Assembly (NCBI GenBank): GCA_965220285.1 | Contig: OZ244818.1 | Coordinates: forward strand, 3,658,001-3,722,000 | Reading direction: 5' to 3' | DNA: 64,000 bases | DNA from: Bin5 sp009843665 | GTDB taxonomy: Bacteria; Chloroflexota; Anaerolineae; Caldilineales; Caldilineaceae | Position numbers and translations under genes: made by a program | Notes under the pieces: generated by a model | Database searches by the model: none | What the model saw: the letters and a program-made list of their open reading frames with translations, nothing else | What the model was told of the DNA's origin: nothing | Shown here: positions 25,828 to 35,414 of the stretch, piece by piece | Layout: each line of letters begins with the position of its first letter | How positions within the stretch are numbered: position 1 is the first letter of the stretch

Positions 25828-27411
25828 ATGGTTCGGAAAACGACTTGGAGATGGATGACGTTAGTCCTCGTACTGGCTCTGGTCCTTTCAGGCTGCCAAC
25901 CGGTACAACCGGCCGCCTCTGGCGACGACGCCGCAATGGCAGGCGAAGAAGTGGTAATCGCCGTCGGCATCGAACCGGTCAGCCTTGACGCCTGGCGCTC
26001 ATTTGCCGGCACCGGCGGACCCGGCTTCCGCAACGCCATCGAGCAGCTGATCAACCGCGATTTTACAACCGGTGAGTTCGTCCCCATCCTGGCAACCTCC
26101 TGGGAGCGGCTGAACGACACCACCATTCGCTTCACGCTCCGCGAGGGCGTGACCTTCCACGACGGTTCGCCCTTCAACGCCGAAGCCGCCGCCGCCAGCA
26201 TCAACCACACCTTCGACGCCGACAACGCTTTCGACCTGCTTGACTTCTTGGGCACGATGAGCGCCGAAGCCGTTGACGAATACACCCTCGATATTTCAAC
26301 CCCGGAACCCGACCCTATCCTGCTCGGTAAGGTCGAGTGGGTAGGAATCTCCTCAGCCAAGCAACTGGCCGAAGATCCCGACTCCTACCATACCGAACTC
26401 ATCGGCACTGGCCCCTACAAGTATGTCGAGTGGCGCAAGGGCGAGTCGATCACCTACGAGGCCAACCCTGACTGGTGGGGCCTGTCCCATCCCGACGACG
26501 CCCGCGGCGCACAGACCTTCAAGAACATTACTGTCAGATTCCTGCAGGAAGACCAGGTACGGGTCGCCGCTGTGCAGGCCGGAGAGGTCGATCTGGCCGC
26601 GTTCATCACGCCCGAACAGTGCCAGCTGCTCGACGACGAGGCTGACGCCAGCTGCGTGTCCGCCCCCAGCGTCGAGACGATCTTCATCCGCATGGATACC
26701 AATAGCCCCCTGTTGTCCGACCAGCGCGTTCGCCTCGCCTTCCAGCTGGCTATCGACAAAGAAGCCATCGTCGATAGTATCCTTGGCGGCGCGGCCACCG
26801 TCGCCAGCCAGATAGTCAACTCCTCCGCCACCGGCCACGACCCCAGCCTGGAGCCCTATCCCTATGACCCTGACCAGGCGCGCGAACTCCTGGCCGCCGC
26901 GGCCGCGGACGGCGTGCCCGTCGACATGGAGATCACTCTGGGCGCCCGCCATGCCGTCTTCCCCAGAATCGATGAAGTGATACAGGCCGTTGCCTCCATG
27001 CTCACCGATGTCGGCTTCAGCGTAACCACCACCTTCTACGATCCTGAAGGCTTCGGCAAGGTGATGCTGATCAACATCAAGGACGTTCCCGAAGATCGGA
27101 ACTTCGTCGCCATCCATCTGCATGGCAACGAGATCATGGACTACGCCTCCTCCTACCGCTTCTATTACTCCTGCGAGGGCATCCTCTCCGTCTACTGTAA
27201 CGAGGAAGCTGACGCCGTCTGGACGAAGGCGCTTCCCCTCACAGGTGATGAGCGTGAAATGACGCTGCAGGAGCTCAGCCGGATCGTGCACGAGGACGTC
27301 GCTATAGGTTACATAGGCCACCTCGATCTCGCTTACGGCCTCGGCGACCGGATCGAATGGGCGCCCCAGCTTGATCATCGCATCCTCGTCAAGGAGATGA
27401 CCCTGAAGTAA
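25828..27411 (+). CDS. ABC transporter solute-binding lipoprotein, family 5, orphan
   Basis: Peptide/nickel-type binding protein, 527 residues. AGGAGGG about seven bases before the ATG at 25828 decides against upstream in-frame starts. Signal and lipobox VLVLALVLSGC (Cys near residue 24), short Ala/Gly/Asp linker, then the family pattern IRFTLREGVTFHDGSPFNAE, EYTLDISTPEPD and VRLAFQLAIDKEAIVD. No Dpp/Opp permease or ATPase follows: the gene has its own promoter and a strong terminator at 27480-27519, so it is a single-gene unit that must share a permease elsewhere, perhaps the one at 33253-35230. Confidence 0.93.
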   Translation: MVRKTTWRWMTLVLVLALVLSGCQPVQPAASGDDAAMAGEEVVIAVGIEPVSLDAWRSFAGTGGPGFRNAIEQLINRDFTTGEFVPILATSWERLNDTTIRFTLREGVTFHDGSPFNAEAAAASINHTFDADNAFDLLDFLGTMSAEAVDEYTLDISTPEPDPILLGKVEWVGISSAKQLAEDPDSYHTELIGTGPYKYVEWRKGESITYEANPDWWGLSHPDDARGAQTFKNITVRFLQEDQVRVAAVQAGEVDLAAFITPEQCQLLDDEADASCVSAPSVETIFIRMDTNSPLLSDQRVRLAFQLAIDKEAIVDSILGGAATVASQIVNSSATGHDPSLEPYPYDPDQARELLAAAAADGVPVDMEITLGARHAVFPRIDEVIQAVASMLTDVGFSVTTTFYDPEGFGKVMLINIKDVPEDRNFVAIHLHGNEIMDYASSYRFYYSCEGILSVYCNEEADAVWTKALPLTGDEREMTLQELSRIVHEDVAIGYIGHLDLAYGLGDRIEWAPQLDHRILVKEMTLK

Positions 27412-27479
27412 GACGATTCAGATCGATGTCGTCTGCTGCATGTGACAAGAGCGGCTTCTGCCGCTACAATGTCCGCACC

Positions 27480-27519
27480 AATTGACCGCGGCGCTGCCGC
27501 CAGCGTCGCGGTCAATTTT
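27480..27519 (+). terminator. Intrinsic terminator after family-5 binding protein
   Basis: AATTGACCGCG (27480-27490) pairs with 27507-27517 and the stem continues inward through GCGCTG/CAGCGT to a CCGC loop, about 17 pairs, followed by TT and then C. A second small hairpin AGCGGC/GCCGCT lies at 27450-27465. Confidence 0.8.
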
Positions 27520-27573
27520 CGCAACCGCCCAATCCGTGCCCCGTGGATCTGTTATCCGGGACGTAAATTGTAC

Positions 27574-27581
27574 AAGCGCTT
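27574..27581. promoter_or_regulatory. LacI-type operator core (possible)
   Basis: AAGCGCTT palindrome embedded in TGTACAAGCGCTTACGC, close to the TGTAAGCGCTTACA pattern bound by many LacI-family repressors. It lies about 40 bases before the small membrane protein start. No LacI gene is in the window. Confidence 0.35.
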
Positions 27582-27622
27582 ACGCGCTAAACTGATGGTG
27601 CCGGATATAGTGGAGACTGACG

Positions 27623-27835
27623 ATGAAGGAAAGCGGCCGGACAGGAATCATTTTAGCAGGCATGATCGGAGGCGCGTTGCTGGGCGGCGTGTTTGCCTGG
27701 CTATCCAGCGCGCGGTCAAACGAAGAAGGCGAGACAGCACTCGAAACTATCGGCCCCGCCGAATACTTCCAGCTTGGAATCGGCGTTCTCACCCTGGCCC
27801 GGCAGTTTCAGTCTCTGCTCCAGCGAAAATTGTGA
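27623..27835 (+). CDS. Small single-pass membrane protein
   Basis: 70 residues, no recognised family. One hydrophobic segment near residues 8-27 is a glycine zipper (GMIGGALLGG), followed by a charged loop and an amphipathic C-terminal part (EYFQLGIGVLTLARQFQSLLQ). GGAG lies 11 bases before the ATG. Placed between a terminator and the flavoprotein gene at 27892, it is probably the first gene of that unit. The glycine zipper suggests oligomerisation in the membrane; the role is unknown. Confidence 0.7.
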   Translation: MKESGRTGIILAGMIGGALLGGVFAWLSSARSNEEGETALETIGPAEYFQLGIGVLTLARQFQSLLQRKL

Positions 27836-27891
27836 TTTTCGCTGCCGTATTGTAGTTTGAACGCATAAACGAATTCTAAAGGGAAATTGCG

Positions 27892-29358
<1,467 letters not shown>

Positions 29359-29419
29359 CGTTCCGCACTCGGCGCTGTCTGAGCCCTGGCCTAAATGCCT
29401 GCAATTGCAAGTTGAAGCT

Positions 29420-30907
29420 TCAGCCTCTATGTTCGCTGTCGTCTTCAGCCCGCGGTTCGAGAAGAGCGTCCATCTCCTGCGTCTCCTCTTCACTTTCCCC
29501 ACCCTCAGCCTGGCTCGCTTCCGCCTGACTGTCCTCATCTGTTTGGAGACTTACGCCTTTCGCGTCCATCCCTTCCGCAGCGCCATCTCCCGGTTTGGAA
29601 AGCGCCTCTGATTCATCCTGCTCCCATGTTTCTTCATATTCCCAATCATCCGACTCGGGAGTCAAACTGACCGGAACATGGGCAGGCAACGAGGCCTTGA
29701 TCTCTGTGTCGGACCCATCTCCCCAGTAGGAGGTCACCGACGCCAGCACCGGCAGATCATCCAGACTGAGCATTGAATTGGTTCGTTTTGGCACCATCAC
29801 CCTCTCTTCCAATTCCACTGGGCGTTCTTTGATCTCAGGTTCTTGTGTTTCAGGCGCTGCCAGGAGCGCGTCCCGCCCTTCTGGCAGCTGGTTCATCTTC
29901 CTGTATAGCTGCGCCAGCGCCGGGCCGACCGCATCCAGCGGAAGTTGGCTCCGTACCGGCGTGTCCGATGTTTCCCACAGCTCGGCCAGTTCCTCGAAAT
30001 CCCAAACTGCCGACAGCACGCTCTCGCTGCGAAAGTTGGACGATTCCACAAGAATACCGCTAGCCCGCGGCGTAAGCTCCTGCGGTGCAAGTACCGACGA
30101 ACGCCCCACGAAGGGGTCCCGCTGGCGGCGGCTGAACTCATTGTGGCCGACCAGAAAGCTGATCGCGGCGAACAACTGGTTGTCCTGCATTCGCGCCAGC
30201 ATCCCGGCCCGCAGCTTCTCGTACAAGACCCGCTCCGTGGCCGCGCCCTGTCCGATCAGCAGCTCCGCACCCTGGTAGGCCAGCAGCCGCCCCACTTCCG
30301 GGTAGAGCAGGTCCCCGCCCAGCATCAATCCGATCCTGCCGACAGGCGACGGGATGACGTTCCACTCGTGGCCGGGCTGGGCCAGGTCCTCGTCCTCAGG
30401 GTGCAGTACCCGTTTAGCTTGGTAGCCCAGCCGTTCTCCGCCGGGGCCGTAGACAACCGTCAGGTTCCGCAGCACCCCGTCCAGCGGGTCCGGCAGGTAG
30501 GCGCTCGGCGCAACCAGCGTAACGTCAAACTCCTGCGCCAGCCCGCCGAAGACCTCGTCGTACGCCTCCCACACCATCTCCGGCTGTGTCGTCAGCAGTG
30601 CCCCCGCCATCTGGCGGAAATCGGTGTTGAACCACCCGGCCAGCGCACCAGAAAGGCCGCCGCTGATCTTCAGCCACAGGCTCGACTGCCGCCGTCGCGC
30701 CAGGTCCGCCCTCTTGAGCAGGTTCGCCTGAAAACCACCCAGAAGAGGCGGGATAACCATCACCCCAGCCAGTTCCGGGAAGACCACCAGCCGCGCCCGT
30801 TTGTTTTCCGCCGCCCGCAAAAATCTGCGCAGATCCTCGCGGTACTCCTCCAGCGTCTGGGGCAGCCGCATCTTCTGTTGAATACACGCGACGATCAACG
30901 TCTTCAT
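29420..30907 (-). CDS. Nitrilase-fold (carbon-nitrogen hydrolase) protein lacking the catalytic Cys
   Basis: CN-hydrolase-like protein, 495 residues. The catalytic Glu45 (FPELAG) and Lys165 (YQAKRVLHP) are present, but the position of the nucleophilic Cys is Gly197 in LMLGGDLLYPEV, where active members have C-x-D followed by the FPE-type turn. The enzyme is therefore probably inactive as an amidase or nitrilase, or uses other chemistry. Beyond about residue 350 it has an acidic, low-complexity tail rich in Glu/Asp/Ser (EEETQEMDALLE), absent from normal family members, which are near 270-300 residues. A binding or scaffold role is possible. It stands alone on the minus strand. Confidence 0.85.
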   Translation of the reverse strand: MKTLIVACIQQKMRLPQTLEEYREDLRRFLRAAENKRARLVVFPELAGVMVIPPLLGGFQANLLKRADLARRRQSSLWLKISGGLSGALAGWFNTDFRQMAGALLTTQPEMVWEAYDEVFGGLAQEFDVTLVAPSAYLPDPLDGVLRNLTVVYGPGGERLGYQAKRVLHPEDEDLAQPGHEWNVIPSPVGRIGLMLGGDLLYPEVGRLLAYQGAELLIGQGAATERVLYEKLRAGMLARMQDNQLFAAISFLVGHNEFSRRQRDPFVGRSSVLAPQELTPRASGILVESSNFRSESVLSAVWDFEELAELWETSDTPVRSQLPLDAVGPALAQLYRKMNQLPEGRDALLAAPETQEPEIKERPVELEERVMVPKRTNSMLSLDDLPVLASVTSYWGDGSDTEIKASLPAHVPVSLTPESDDWEYEETWEQDESEALSKPGDGAAEGMDAKGVSLQTDEDSQAEASQAEGGESEEETQEMDALLEPRAEDDSEHRG

Positions 30908-31381
30908 TTGAGGTTGTCTGGCCGCTTCCAGATCTCAGCGCCAGTCCCTATCGCAGCACTTTGCCGCAATACGGACAACGTAATCCAAGTTACATCAGGT
31001 TCCATAATACCATTAAAGGTATTCGAAACTTGAATCAGGTGGGGGGAACCACGGTGGAGATTCGAAGGGGGAATTGAGACTTTAAACAGCAAACTTGCTT
31101 TTCAGACAGGCTCTGCTTCTCCAGCGACCGTCATTGCACGCGCGCCCAGCAGTCAATGAGGCTACCTCTCGTTACAAGACAACTTCCTTGGTTTCCTTCA
31201 CAATCAGGCCGCGACCCGCTTAGCCCTCCCCTCTCGGAGAGCCCCGGCCCTTCGCCCATACGCTCCCAAACCACAGACTCTCAACGCAAAGGAAACGCCG
31301 GCCCGTCCCGGAGTTTCCAGCCAGCGCGGCGCCAAAATGCCCCAGCCACGCAATACGTATTACGCAATTCACACTTTGCAG
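30908..31381. other. Intergenic region upstream of nitrilase-fold gene
   Basis: 474 bases. On the minus strand an extended -10 TGGTATTAT (31012-31004) could drive the nitrilase-fold gene; it overlaps a perfect 6-bp inverted repeat AATACC/GGTATT (31006-31023) that could be an operator. From 31100 to 31381 I see no gene, promoter or repeat. Confidence 0.45.
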
Positions 31382-32449
31382 CTACCCCTTATATGCCCCA
31401 ATAATGTCAATGATCAACTTGACATCCTTGCGCGCATGCTCCAGCGACGTGCGCGATGTCTTGCTGTTGACAATACAGTCGTGGAAGTGACGCAGCTCCT
31501 GCACAAACGCGCTGTCCCAGTCGATATACGGCTCGGTCCGGTAGGTCCTGCCCTCGCCGTCAATCCCCTGAATCGACACTGTCGACAGGATGCCCCGCGA
31601 AAAACCGGTCGGGTAGGCGACAATAACCCGTTTGTCGTCGCCGTAGATCTCCAGCGTCTCCTTGAAATCCCACAAATCGGGCAGATCGATCCACGTGCCC
31701 ACGCAACGCGCGCCGTTCTTGTAGACCAATGTGAACGTAACGGCCCGGCCCTCCTGCCAGATCTCCGTATGCGACACCTCGACCGGCAGACCCATGATCT
31801 CGCGCAAGCCGTACAGGTCGTGTATCATGCTTCCCGACAGCAGATGGAATGCCCGTTCTACGTGGGGCGGCACCTCGCCGATCGCCTGCTCTCGTGCCGC
31901 CTGCCTCCCTTCCATCGCGCTCTCGATCGCCCCCTCCGGCAGATCGCCAAAGCTGCGCACGTCGAACTGTTGCAGATGCAACGCATTGTTCGGGTGCAGA
32001 TGATTGATCTGCACAAAGCGCACATCCATATCGGCCGCTTCCTGCTTCGCCCGCTCAAACGCCGGGTCATAGACCTTCATGTAGCCCGCCTGCCCCACCG
32101 TCCCCGCGCGCTCGCACGCCTCGATCATCTCGTCGCACTCCTGCAGCGAAAAACACACCGGCTTCTCCACAAAGGCGTGCTTGCCCGCGTCAAATGCGTC
32201 AACCGCCACACCCTTCTTCGGGTCCGTTTGGCACAGCAGCACCGCCTCCACGTCAGAAGCCAGCAGATCGCGGTAATCGGTAAAGTACCGGGGTACATGA
32301 AAGCGGTTGGCCACATATTGGGCCGCGCCTTCTGACACGTCGCACACAGCAGTCACCTCAAACTCGTCCTGCAACTCCTTCAGGTTGGGCATATGATGCA
32401 CCTGGGCAATCGCCCCGCATCCAATGACGCCGATTTTCACTCGTCTCAC
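31382..32449 (-). CDS. Gfo/Idh/MocA family oxidoreductase
   Basis: NAD(P)-dependent dehydrogenase, 355 residues. Rossmann loop GVIGCGAIAQVHH at the N-terminus and the catalytic FVEKPVCF motif near residue 95. The C-terminal domain has the open sheet with WKDLPDLWDFKETLEIYG-type strands and ends NSKTSRTSLEHARKDVKLI, typical of the family. Starts with GTG at 32449. It follows the cupin gene by 57 bases, last of the run headed by the family-5 binding protein, so it probably oxidises a solute brought in by that importer. Confidence 0.92.
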   Translation of the reverse strand: MRRVKIGVIGCGAIAQVHHMPNLKELQDEFEVTAVCDVSEGAAQYVANRFHVPRYFTDYRDLLASDVEAVLLCQTDPKKGVAVDAFDAGKHAFVEKPVCFSLQECDEMIEACERAGTVGQAGYMKVYDPAFERAKQEAADMDVRFVQINHLHPNNALHLQQFDVRSFGDLPEGAIESAMEGRQAAREQAIGEVPPHVERAFHLLSGSMIHDLYGLREIMGLPVEVSHTEIWQEGRAVTFTLVYKNGARCVGTWIDLPDLWDFKETLEIYGDDKRVIVAYPTGFSRGILSTVSIQGIDGEGRTYRTEPYIDWDSAFVQELRHFHDCIVNSKTSRTSLEHARKDVKLIIDIIGAYKG

Positions 32450-32506
32450 TTGCTCTTCTCCGGTCGGTGGTCAGTGGTAGTCGGTGTGTTGGTCGTTGCA
32501 GGCAAA

Positions 32507-33157
32507 CTAGGGACCGGTATATTCCGTGTCCACAGTGCGCGAGGTAAAGCTGTTCCAGACATCTGCCAGCGCGAAGGCACGCCGGAATGCCGGATAAAGA
32601 GATGCCCAGATCTCGTCGCGGGCCGCGAGGGCAGCTTCTTCATCCCCCACAGCCCGTGCCGTCCGAAAGGCAGCGATCTGCGCCCGCTGAGTCTCCGTAC
32701 TCGTCTCGACCGCCTCCAACCACGCTTCGGCCGCAGCCAGTTGCTGGTCGAGCAACTCGTCGGTCGGCGTTTCGCGGTCCGGCTCAACGTCGTAGCCGGT
32801 ATTCAGCACGAATCGGGGCGGCTGCTTGGTGCCGTCCTCATTCCACATTGTATGCGTCGGCTGAATGTGCGGCGTGACCGACAGATACATGATGACCGGC
32901 TTATCCCCCACATTGCGCACCTGGTGCATCTCGTCCGTCAGCGCAATACACATCTGACCCGGACCCAACACCTCCGCATGGCCCTCAATCGTGAACTCAG
33001 CCTGCCCTTGCAAAATCAGAAAAATCTCATGACCCAGATCATGCGTATGGCTCTGCGAGGTATGGCCCACGTCGATCTGCAAAAAGCGCGCGCGAATCTC
33101 CGGCGTCGTCAGCACATTGCGAATGTCCTTATGGAAGTCCAGAACCTGGAATGGCAC
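32507..33157 (-). CDS. Cupin-domain protein
   Basis: Single-domain cupin with extra C-terminal helices, 216 residues. Cupin motif 1 is visible as GHTSQSHTHDLGHEIFLILQG (His-x-His and Glu metal ligands), motif 2 as HQVRNVGDKPVIMYLS. The last 90 residues are helical and rich in Ala/Glu (QLAAAEAWLEAVETST). GTG start with GGAG six bases upstream. It lies between DppC and the Gfo/Idh gene on the minus strand. Possible sugar isomerase, dioxygenase or sensor; not resolvable by eye. Confidence 0.88.
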   Translation of the reverse strand: MPFQVLDFHKDIRNVLTTPEIRARFLQIDVGHTSQSHTHDLGHEIFLILQGQAEFTIEGHAEVLGPGQMCIALTDEMHQVRNVGDKPVIMYLSVTPHIQPTHTMWNEDGTKQPPRFVLNTGYDVEPDRETPTDELLDQQLAAAEAWLEAVETSTETQRAQIAAFRTARAVGDEEAALAARDEIWASLYPAFRRAFALADVWNSFTSRTVDTEYTGP

Positions 33158-33252
33158 GGCGTTCTCCTTATTCGTTTCTGACTATCGGGGGCGGAATCCT
33201 GGAAGATCGTGGATGTTCTTGAGAAGATAGTACCAGCTACGGCTCGGCAGCC

Positions 33253-34182
33253 TCAATCAATCCGCCGCCTCAGCTTCGGATCGAGGAAATCCCTGAACGC
33301 GTCGCCAAAGAGGTTGGCAGCCATGATCGCAATCGTGATCGCCACCCCCGGAAAAATCACCAGCCACCATGGTGGCCGAAACGCCGCCGCCAGTACACCG
33401 CCCAGCATATTGCCCCAGCTTGGCGCCGGAGGTGGAATCCCCATCCCCAGAAAACTCAGCGCCGACTCCGCAAAGATCGCGCCGCCCAGGTGCAGCGTCG
33501 CCACCACCAGAATCGGCGCAACCGCCTGCGGCGCAACATGACGCACCATGATCCGCACATTCGACGCTCCGATCATCTTGGCCGCTTCAACGTACGAGGT
33601 CTCCTTGATCGACAACACCACCGCACGCGTAATCCGCGTGGCCGACGGAATCCGCGTTACCGAGATGGCGACGATAACCGTCACCAGCCCCGCTCCCAGT
33701 ACGACCAGCAGAAGCAGCGCCAGGATCAGGCCGGGAAAGGACATCAGCACATCCACAACCCGCTGGCTGATCAAATCGAATCGCTGCCCTAGGTAGCCGC
33801 TCGCAATGCCCCACACAAATCCAATCAGATCGCCGACGAATACGGCCGTGATACTCACTATCAGCGTAATGCGTGCACCGTAAATGATGCGGCTCAACAG
33901 GTCGCGCCCCAGCTGATCGGTGCCCAGTATGTGCTCTGTGGTCGGCGCGGCGCGAATCGCGGCGTAGTCGGCTTCCAGCGGATCGTAAGGGGAGAGCAGC
34001 GGCGCAAAGACAGCCATCACCAACATCAGCAGCCAGATGCCCACCGCCACCATCCCGATCGGCGAGGACTGCGCAAACCGTCCCACAGCGCTGCTGAATC
34101 GCAGAAATACATTGGGTCGCTGGCTCTCTATATCGAGAAGGTTACCTTCGGAATCGGCAGGCACCGCGCCTGTTGTAGCCAT
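33253..34182 (-). CDS. ABC transporter permease, DppC/OppC type
   Basis: Inner-membrane subunit of a peptide-type importer, 309 residues. GGGAG before the ATG at 34182 fixes the start. Helix 1 is followed by the family motif DPLEADYAAIRAAPTTEHILGTDQLGRDLLSRIIYGAR (shown from about residue 65). EAA loop EAAKMIGASNVRIM. The C-terminal end FRDFLDPKLRRRI matches DppC. It directly follows DppB and the binding protein at 35415-37142; no DppD/DppF ATPases follow, so energising subunits must be elsewhere. Confidence 0.94.
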   Translation of the reverse strand: MATTGAVPADSEGNLLDIESQRPNVFLRFSSAVGRFAQSSPIGMVAVGIWLLMLVMAVFAPLLSPYDPLEADYAAIRAAPTTEHILGTDQLGRDLLSRIIYGARITLIVSITAVFVGDLIGFVWGIASGYLGQRFDLISQRVVDVLMSFPGLILALLLLVVLGAGLVTVIVAISVTRIPSATRITRAVVLSIKETSYVEAAKMIGASNVRIMVRHVAPQAVAPILVVATLHLGGAIFAESALSFLGMGIPPPAPSWGNMLGGVLAAAFRPPWWLVIFPGVAITIAIMAANLFGDAFRDFLDPKLRRRID

Positions 34183-34270
34183 GTCGGCTCCCTCAATGTG
34201 TGGATAGTGGCCTGCTTTCAGAGGGCGGCGGCTGACGTAAGCTGTGCCGCTGCCCACAGCTCCCTATCCA

Positions 34271-35230
34271 CTACTCGTAGCGAATGCGGGGATCGAGAAA
34301 CGCGTAACTAAGATCGACAAGAAGATTGATAATGACGTAAATCAAACCATACAGCAGAACGAGGTTCTGGATCATCATCCAGTCCCGTTCGGTCATGCCC
34401 TGCACCAGCAGCTTACCAAGCCCGGGCACCGCAAACGCCGTCTCGACCGAGACCGCGCCCCCCAGCAAGCCGCCCAGCGCCAGCCCCGTCGTGGTGACGA
34501 CCGGCAGCATCGCGTTCTTGAAGACATGGCGCCAGACCACCAGCGTCTCCCGCAGACCCTTGGCCCGCGCCGTCCGAATATAGTCCTCGAACAGCACCTC
34601 CAGCGCCGCCGAGCGCGCCATGCGCGCCGTCGCCGCCGAAAGACCCAGCCCCAGCGCCATGGCCGGAAGCACTGTCATCGATAGATTACCTAGCGGATCC
34701 TCCCACAGTTGAATTATTGTAATCGGAGGTCGCCACGTAAAGACCAGAACCGAAAAAAGAATGATCAGCAGCCCCAGCCAGTAACTTGGCACCGCGATAA
34801 AGACCGTAATGCCGACGCGCGACAGATGGTCCATAAGCGAATTGCGCCACATCGCACTGAGCATCCCGATCGGCACTCCAATCAGCCATGAGAGCAGAAC
34901 GGCCATGATAGCAATCTGCGCTGATATCGGGCCCCGCCGCAAGATCATGCCGCTGATCGGCTCCTTGTTCCAGAAAGATGAACCCATATCTCCGCTGATT
35001 ACCTGCCGCATCCAATCGTAATACTGAATGTAATAAGGCTGATCCAGTCCAAGACTGGCGCGCACGGCCTGCAGCTCTTCTTCACTCAGAACATATATCC
35101 CGTCCGACTCCGACACGATCAACTGCAGCGGATCGCCCGGGATAACCCGCATCGCCAGGAAAATCAATACAGTGACGCCAAATATGGTCGGGATGGCGAT
35201 CAGCAGGCGGTTTAGAAGGTACTTTGACAT
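34271..35230 (-). CDS. ABC transporter permease, DppB/OppB type
   Basis: Inner-membrane subunit of a peptide-type importer, 319 residues. Starts MSKYLLNRLLIAIPTIFGVT, the standard DppB N-terminal helix, followed by LRVIPGDP-type (MRVIPGDPL). EAA region RTARAKGLRETLVVWRH, and the end DLSYAFLDPRIRYE is diagnostic of DppB. Paired with DppC 88 bases downstream. Separated from the binding-protein gene by the long hairpin at 35260-35316. Confidence 0.95.
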   Translation of the reverse strand: MSKYLLNRLLIAIPTIFGVTVLIFLAMRVIPGDPLQLIVSESDGIYVLSEEELQAVRASLGLDQPYYIQYYDWMRQVISGDMGSSFWNKEPISGMILRRGPISAQIAIMAVLLSWLIGVPIGMLSAMWRNSLMDHLSRVGITVFIAVPSYWLGLLIILFSVLVFTWRPPITIIQLWEDPLGNLSMTVLPAMALGLGLSAATARMARSAALEVLFEDYIRTARAKGLRETLVVWRHVFKNAMLPVVTTTGLALGGLLGGAVSVETAFAVPGLGKLLVQGMTERDWMMIQNLVLLYGLIYVIINLLVDLSYAFLDPRIRYE

Positions 35231-35259
35231 GAGCGTATGAAGGGGTTCAGCTTTTCTTC

Positions 35260-35316
35260 ATCGAATGGGCGGCCCAACAGCCCGGCGACCGGGCATCGTC
35301 GCGCCGCCCATTCGAT
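35260..35316. terminator. Perfect 14-bp hairpin after family-5 binding protein
   Basis: ATCGAATGGGCGGC (35260-35273) pairs perfectly with 35303-35316, with an inner CCCGG/CCGGG stem in the loop. It lies between the binding-protein stop (35415) and the DppB start (35230). T-runs flank it on both strands (TTTTC), so it may terminate part of the transcripts. Confidence 0.75.
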
Positions 35317-35414
35317 TTTCAACTGGTCGCAACCTTCACGGCTGACGAAGTCAGCGTACAGTTGCCGTAACTCGCATCTTCAAAGATCTCAGACCACATG
35401 CAACGGTCGCTTTT

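Noticed and set aside
25602..26360. Long minus-strand open frame opposite the family-5 binding protein
   Set aside because: It lies antisense to a clear lipoprotein gene, has low-complexity Ser/Arg composition and no ribosome site; it is a by-product of GC-rich codon use.
26353..27378. 341-codon minus-strand frame opposite the same gene
   Set aside because: Gly/Val/Asp-rich shadow in the frame complementary to the binding protein; no recognisable domain.
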